Origin: Loktanella sp. D2R18
GTDB lineage: Bacteria > Pseudomonadota > Alphaproteobacteria > Rhodobacterales > Rhodobacteraceae
DNA length: 64,000 nt
Assembly (NCBI RefSeq): GCF_003318235.1
Contig: NZ_QOCG01000030.1
Coordinates: 186,001-250,000, forward strand
Direction: 5' to 3'
The notes beneath the pieces were generated by a model. That model was not told the origin of the DNA and did not search any database. It saw nothing but the letters and a program-made list of their open reading frames with translations. Below, one piece after another: positions 60,964 through 64,000 of this stretch. Within the stretch, counting starts at the first letter, position 1. Every line of letters starts with the position of its first letter. The position numbers and the translations under genes are program-made.

Positions 60964-61770
60964 ATGTCTGAACAAACGCCCCCCAAACCCGCTGGCAAAG
61001 CTGCTGGTCGCATTTCCGTCCGGCCCACGCTGAAACCCCGTGAGCTGATGACCGATACGCCTGAACTTGCCGGATCATGGACCGCGCAAATCCTGACGCT
61101 GTTTCCACAGGCCTTTCCTGGGGTTTTGGGCGAAAGCCTGACCGGAAAAGCGTTACAAGACGGGCGTTGGCAAATGCAAACCTATGATCTGCGCGAATAT
61201 GGCATCGGCAAACATCGCAATGTCGATGATACCCCGGCTGGTGGTGGCGCAGGTATGGTGCTACGCGCCGATGTGCTAGAGGCTGCAATCAGGGATGCGC
61301 GCGCCGGGGCCACAGGCGTGATGCCAATGGTCTACCTCAGCCCGCGCGGACAGCGGTTTGACCAGAACATGGCCCGCAACTGGGCGCGCACGGATGGGGT
61401 GACCATGTTATGCGGTCGGTTTGAAGGCGTGGATGAGCGCATTTTACAACATTTTGGCATCCAAGAGGTTTCCTTGGGTGATTTTGTCATGACCGGCGGT
61501 GAAATCGCCGCCCAAGCCATGATCGATGCCACCGTGCGGCTGCTGCCCGGCGTACTAGGCAACGCCGAAAGCGCGGTCGAGGAAAGCCACTCCAACGGCC
61601 TGTTAGAGCACCCGCAATACACCAAACCCGCCGAATGGCAGGGCCACGCGATCCCCGAAGTGCTGCTTTCCGGCAACCACGCGAAGATTGCGCAATGGCG
61701 GCGCGAGATGTCAGAGAAGATCACGCAGGAGCGACGGCCGGATTTGTGGGAACAGCATAAGAAGAATTAG
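60964..61770 (+). CDS. trmD: tRNA (guanine-N1)-methyltransferase
   Basis: A 268-residue SPOUT enzyme making m1G37 in tRNA to prevent frameshifting. The SAM-binding knot segments are MVYLSPRGQRFDQNMARNWA (in pieces), CGRFEGVDERI, and EVSLGDFVMTGGEIAAQAM. The substrate segment NVDDTPAGGGAGMV is present. The first 28 residues, up to LMTDTPELAG, are an extension ahead of the usual start. Confidence 0.95.
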   Translation: MSEQTPPKPAGKAAGRISVRPTLKPRELMTDTPELAGSWTAQILTLFPQAFPGVLGESLTGKALQDGRWQMQTYDLREYGIGKHRNVDDTPAGGGAGMVLRADVLEAAIRDARAGATGVMPMVYLSPRGQRFDQNMARNWARTDGVTMLCGRFEGVDERILQHFGIQEVSLGDFVMTGGEIAAQAMIDATVRLLPGVLGNAESAVEESHSNGLLEHPQYTKPAEWQGHAIPEVLLSGNHAKIAQWRREMSEKITQERRPDLWEQHKKN

Positions 61771-61806
61771 ATGAACTAAATACAAATAAAGTAGCAAAGA
61801 AAATTT

Positions 61807-62169
61807 ATGCATTTTCCTAAGAGATTTACCAAATTTGAAGCAATAACATATCTCATAGTTATAGTATTTCTTGGCTCGGTTTACTTAATTTCCAAGAGCG
61901 CAGCCGCCCAATCGAATTTGTGGAAAGAAATGTCTGCGCCAGATAGCCAACTTGCGACATCGCTCTCTATTGGCGTGCCCGCACTCATATTTATAGCGAC
62001 GATGACGGCTTTCTGCCTGCGACCACCTTCACGGTTGATGACGCGGATACAGCCCCCTGCGAGAATTATTTCGGATACCGTGGCCTCAAAAGTAGCGTTT
62101 GTTCTTTTTTGGTTAGGTGTTGCTGGCTTTGGGTTAGTTCGGATCATCATTATTCCCGGTTTACGCTAG
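61807..62169 (+). CDS. Hypothetical three-helix membrane protein, AT-rich
   Basis: A 120-residue protein with three predicted membrane segments: AITYLIVIVFLGSVYLIS, SIGVPALIFIATMTAFCL and SKVAFVLFWLGVAGFGLVRI. Its DNA is visibly richer in A and T than the flanking ribosomal genes, hinting at a later arrival. It starts 36 bases past the trmD stop. No family recognised; function unknown. Confidence 0.6.
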   Translation: MHFPKRFTKFEAITYLIVIVFLGSVYLISKSAAAQSNLWKEMSAPDSQLATSLSIGVPALIFIATMTAFCLRPPSRLMTRIQPPARIISDTVASKVAFVLFWLGVAGFGLVRIIIIPGLR

Positions 62170-62458
62170 CGGGCAAGAAGTAACTCCGTCCGTTCTTACC
62201 CTTGATCGCCCCCCCTTATCATCCTATACGCAGCCATTCCCGGTCGGCTTGCTGATTCCGGGTGTTGGTTTATGGAACCATCTGGGTTTTGAGCGGGTCT
62301 GCGTTGATCCTTAACTCACCAGTCGGACCGGACAACCACAATAAACAATGATGACGCATCTCTGGCGGGCGCAAAGGCGGACCCGGTAACGACGCAGAGC
62401 TCTGAGCCACGCAAACAAACATTGCGGATAACCGCAAGTATTTCAAAGGAGCCGTCAG
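62170..62458 (+). promoter_or_regulatory. rplS upstream region
   Basis: This 289-bp gap holds no gene. GGTCTGCGTTG, TTGCGGATAACCGCAAG (a small hairpin near 62425) and AAAGGAG (62446-62452), the ribosome site of rplS, are the only features that stand out. It is a plausible place for a ribosomal-protein leader, but I see no defined structure. Confidence 0.4.
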
Positions 62459-62842
62459 ATGGATCTGATTGCACAACTCGAAGCGGAGCAAGTTGCTGCG
62501 CTGGGGAAAGAAATCCCCGATTTTAAAGCGGGTGACACCATCCGCGTTGGTTACAAAGTAACCGAAGGCACACGTACCCGTGTGCAGAACTACGAAGGCG
62601 TTTGCATCGCCCGTAAGAACGGCAAAGGCATTGCTGGTTCGTTCACAGTTCGCAAGATTTCCTTTGGTGAAGGCGTGGAACGTGTGTTCCCACTGCATTC
62701 AACAAACATCGACAACATCACCGTGGTTCGCCGTGGTCGCGTACGTCGCGCGAAACTTTACTACCTGCGCTCGCGCCGTGGTAAATCCGCACGTATCGCA
62801 GAAGTCACCAACTACAAAGCGCCTAAGGGCGCCCAAGCGTAA
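62459..62842 (+). CDS. rplS: 50S ribosomal protein L19
   Basis: A 127-residue L19 at the 30S-50S interface. Family segments: [53 protein letters not shown] and [27 protein letters not shown] lies six bases upstream of the ATG. It precedes rpmE. Confidence 0.97.
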   Translation: MDLIAQLEAEQVAALGKEIPDFKAGDTIRVGYKVTEGTRTRVQNYEGVCIARKNGKGIAGSFTVRKISFGEGVERVFPLHSTNIDNITVVRRGRVRRAKLYYLRSRRGKSARIAEVTNYKAPKGAQA

Positions 62843-62853
62843 GGATTGCTGTC

Positions 62854-63075
62854 ATGAAAAAAGATATCCATCCCGATTACCACTTCATCGACGTCAAAAT
62901 GACCGATGGCACAGTGGTTCAGATGAAATCCACTTGGGGCAAAGAAGGCGACCAAATGGCGCTCGACATCGACCCATCTGTGCACCCAGCATGGAACGGC
63001 GGCTCAACCCGTCTGATGGATGCTGGCGGTCGTGTTTCTAAGTTCAAAAACAAATACGCTGGTTTGGGCTTCTAA
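62854..63075 (+). CDS. rpmE: 50S ribosomal protein L31, non-zinc form
   Basis: A 73-residue type A L31 ([20 protein letters not shown] onward). The zinc-binding CxxC motif of zinc-dependent L31 is missing and no cysteine remains, so this copy is zinc-independent. It follows rplS by 11 bases and is followed by a repeat and a terminator. Confidence 0.94.
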   Translation: MKKDIHPDYHFIDVKMTDGTVVQMKSTWGKEGDQMALDIDPSVHPAWNGGSTRLMDAGGRVSKFKNKYAGLGF

Positions 63076-63082
63076 ACAGCGC

Positions 63083-63105
63083 GGTGGATCAAGATCCACC
63101 CTACG
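63083..63105 (-). repeat. Dispersed palindromic repeat, copy 2
   Basis: Read on the minus strand, CGTAGGGTGGATCTTGATCC then ACC, differing from copy 1 (58835-58857) only in the central bases. It starts eight bases after the rpmE stop. Confidence 0.65.
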
Positions 63106-63111
63106 TATTCC

Positions 63112-63142
63112 AAACGCCGCGCATGCAAATGTGCGGCGTTTT
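63112..63142 (+). terminator. Terminator after rpmE
   Basis: AACGCCGCGCAT pairs with ATGTGCGGCGTT around a GCAA tetraloop, followed by TTTTG. A good intrinsic terminator for the rplS-rpmE transcript. Confidence 0.8.
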
Positions 63143-63156
63143 GCGTTGCTTGTTGA

Positions 63157-63764
63157 TTAATATGAGCCACCATTGATACGTAGATAACGCTCCAACACAT
63201 CCGCTTCAATTTCACGATCCACGTCATCAGCAAACGAAAACTCTATCGCCCTTGCGGCTTCGCTATCCGCGCTGAATAGATATACACCGCCACAGAGCTC
63301 ATCCATAACGGTTAAGTCGAGTGGATCCTGTGTAGGTTGTTCTTCGCCACTTCCACGCATCAATGGACGGACAAATGGCAACCTTCCTTCCAACGCCACG
63401 ACATAGCTGTTTGAGACGGATTCGCCGGGCATCGACGGCGCTCTATGGTCTGTGCCTCATCCCAATTGGTCGCCAAAATCCAAATGGTTCCAAACAAACG
63501 AAATCTCGGACGGCGCATTGCCTTTGAGGCTCTCTAAGGCCGTGAAGTCAATCACGGCGTAGCGCCGCGGACCATACTGACCTACATTGTAGACATAGGA
63601 ATAGCCTTTGATAAGGCCACTCACAATGATATCAGCGGAAAGGAGGCGCCGGAGGTCTATCGGGTTTTCGGCAGGTACGACGCATGCTACGGCTGGATTA
63701 GTAACCACAAGAAAAACGACTGCCGAACTGCAAGGCTTAAGACAGAATTTAAATAATCCATCAT
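63157..63764 (-). pseudogene. Decayed lipoprotein gene (frameshift and in-frame stop)
   Basis: Three pieces line up on the minus strand. The first, from the ATG at 63764, encodes MMDYLNSVLSLAVRQSFFL. Adding one base to the A5 run at 63712-63716 (plus strand) shifts to the frame that reads VVTNPAVACVVPAENPIDL, completing a lipobox-like PAVAC signal. This continues to FVWNHLDFGDQLG, then a TGA at 63459-63457, then the same frame resumes with GTDHRAPSMPGESVSNSYVV to the end (IEADVLERYLRINGGSY). So the gene has one probable indel and one nonsense codon. The full protein would be about 200 residues, periplasmic or membrane-anchored, with no recognised domain. Confidence 0.65.
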
Positions 63765-63872
63765 GCCATCACTAAAGCATCTCCTTTCAAGAAAGAGAAT
63801 AAAGTTCAGCGAACATATTTTCGAAAAATCTGCTTTATACTCTGAGTAAATAGAACAGGCTTCGCGACCCAT

Positions 63873-64000
63873 ATGCACCACCCACTTAGCAGCCTCATCG
63901 ATCAAATCGTCACAAATGCTGAAAAGCGCGGTGATTTCGACGATCTTACTGGCGCAGGCAAGCCCCTGCCCGGTTTGGATGATCCGCAAAATGCCGTCCT
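63873..64000 (+). CDS. DUF1992 (DnaJ homologue subfamily C member 28-like) protein, 5' part
   Basis: An open frame from the ATG at 63873 to the window end (42 codons). It begins MHHPLSSLIDQIVTNAEKRG and contains FDDLTGAGKPLPGLDDPQNA, the hallmark of the DUF1992 domain found in DnaJ homologue subfamily C member 28 proteins. Bacterial members are small and their function is unclear. The rest lies outside the window. Confidence 0.85.
   Translation, partial: MHHPLSSLIDQIVTNAEKRGDFDDLTGAGKPLPGLDDPQNAV

Noticed and set aside
63687..63989. 100-residue minus-strand frame at the right end
   Set aside because: Its first part is antisense to the DUF1992 gene. Only the last 25 residues matter, as the signal peptide start of the decayed lipoprotein gene.
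1..64000. CRISPR arrays, prophage or transposons
   Set aside because: No spaced direct repeats, phage structural genes, transposases or terminal inverted repeats could be seen.

Overview
The window reads as chromosomal DNA of an alphaproteobacterium of the order Rhodobacterales, most likely a marine Roseobacter-group member. This is an inference from protein resemblance and gene order. The clues are an ATP synthase Fo operon with separate b and b' genes, an ffh-GNAT-GNAT-chorismate mutase-rpsP-rimM-trmD-rplS-rpmE string, putA divergent from an Lrp-type regulator, a zf-CHCC (NDUFS6-like) protein next to rpiB, DUF1289 and DUF6280 family genes, and an Irr-type iron control element. I cannot name the genus. 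No phage, insertion sequence, integrase or CRISPR array is visible, and no gene-free stretch exceeds about 300 bases.

Layout. 1-4.6 kb: 3'-truncated polA, rpiB with a zinc-finger protein, an orphan ABC ATPase and a HIT protein. 4.6-7.3 kb: a GT14-like glycosyltransferase divergent from a sulfotransferase, then tRNA-Leu(UAA). 7.3-12.9 kb: proline catabolism (Lrp regulator/putA), a rhomboid protease and an inositol monophosphatase-like enzyme. 13-15.3 kb: metR/metF and a thioesterase. 15.3-18.7 kb: a DUF2235 hydrolase translationally coupled to an orphan molybdenum hydroxylase large subunit. 18.8-20.6 kb: a secreted Lipoprotein_15 protein with an ECF sigma/anti-sigma pair. 20.6-27.4 kb: valS, a frameshifted exported protein, an overlooked 53-residue Tat-type protein, a histidinol-phosphate aminotransferase-like gene, a frameshifted nuclease and a class V aminotransferase. 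27.5-34.5 kb: an MsbA-like exporter, ygfZ, a serine hydrolase, efp, a DUF6280 gene and cobQ. 34.6-36.7 kb: pcm-tolC-hypothetical operon.

36.8-43.2 kb is the most interesting part: an iron-related island. It has two imelysin-family periplasmic proteins, a di-heme c-type oxidoreductase, a Tat-exported DUF1513 protein, Dps, a DUF1289 protein and an unknown 153-residue protein. A perfect 17-bp iron control element precedes dps, and a second palindrome of the same geometry sits in the divergent promoter between the di-heme operon and the unknown gene. This suggests one iron-controlled periplasmic uptake/redox and storage module; the links are inferred.

43.2-50.1 kb: PfkB-family kinase with nth, an AraC-Ogt repair fusion, a dehydrogenase/TetR pair, an OmpA lipoprotein, a FadR regulator and a CPBP protease. 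50.2-52.9 kb: the atpI-B-E-F'-F operon. 53-55.8 kb: ArsR and LysR regulators with EamA and azoreductase genes. 56-63.1 kb: the SRP/translation string. 63.1-64 kb: a decayed lipoprotein gene and the start of a DUF1992 gene.

Three genes are broken at short homopolymer runs and one of them also has an in-frame stop. These may be real decay or sequencing error; reads would decide. Start codons were often moved inward from the longest open frame on the basis of ribosome binding sites, family length or signal peptides, and such choices are stated per gene.
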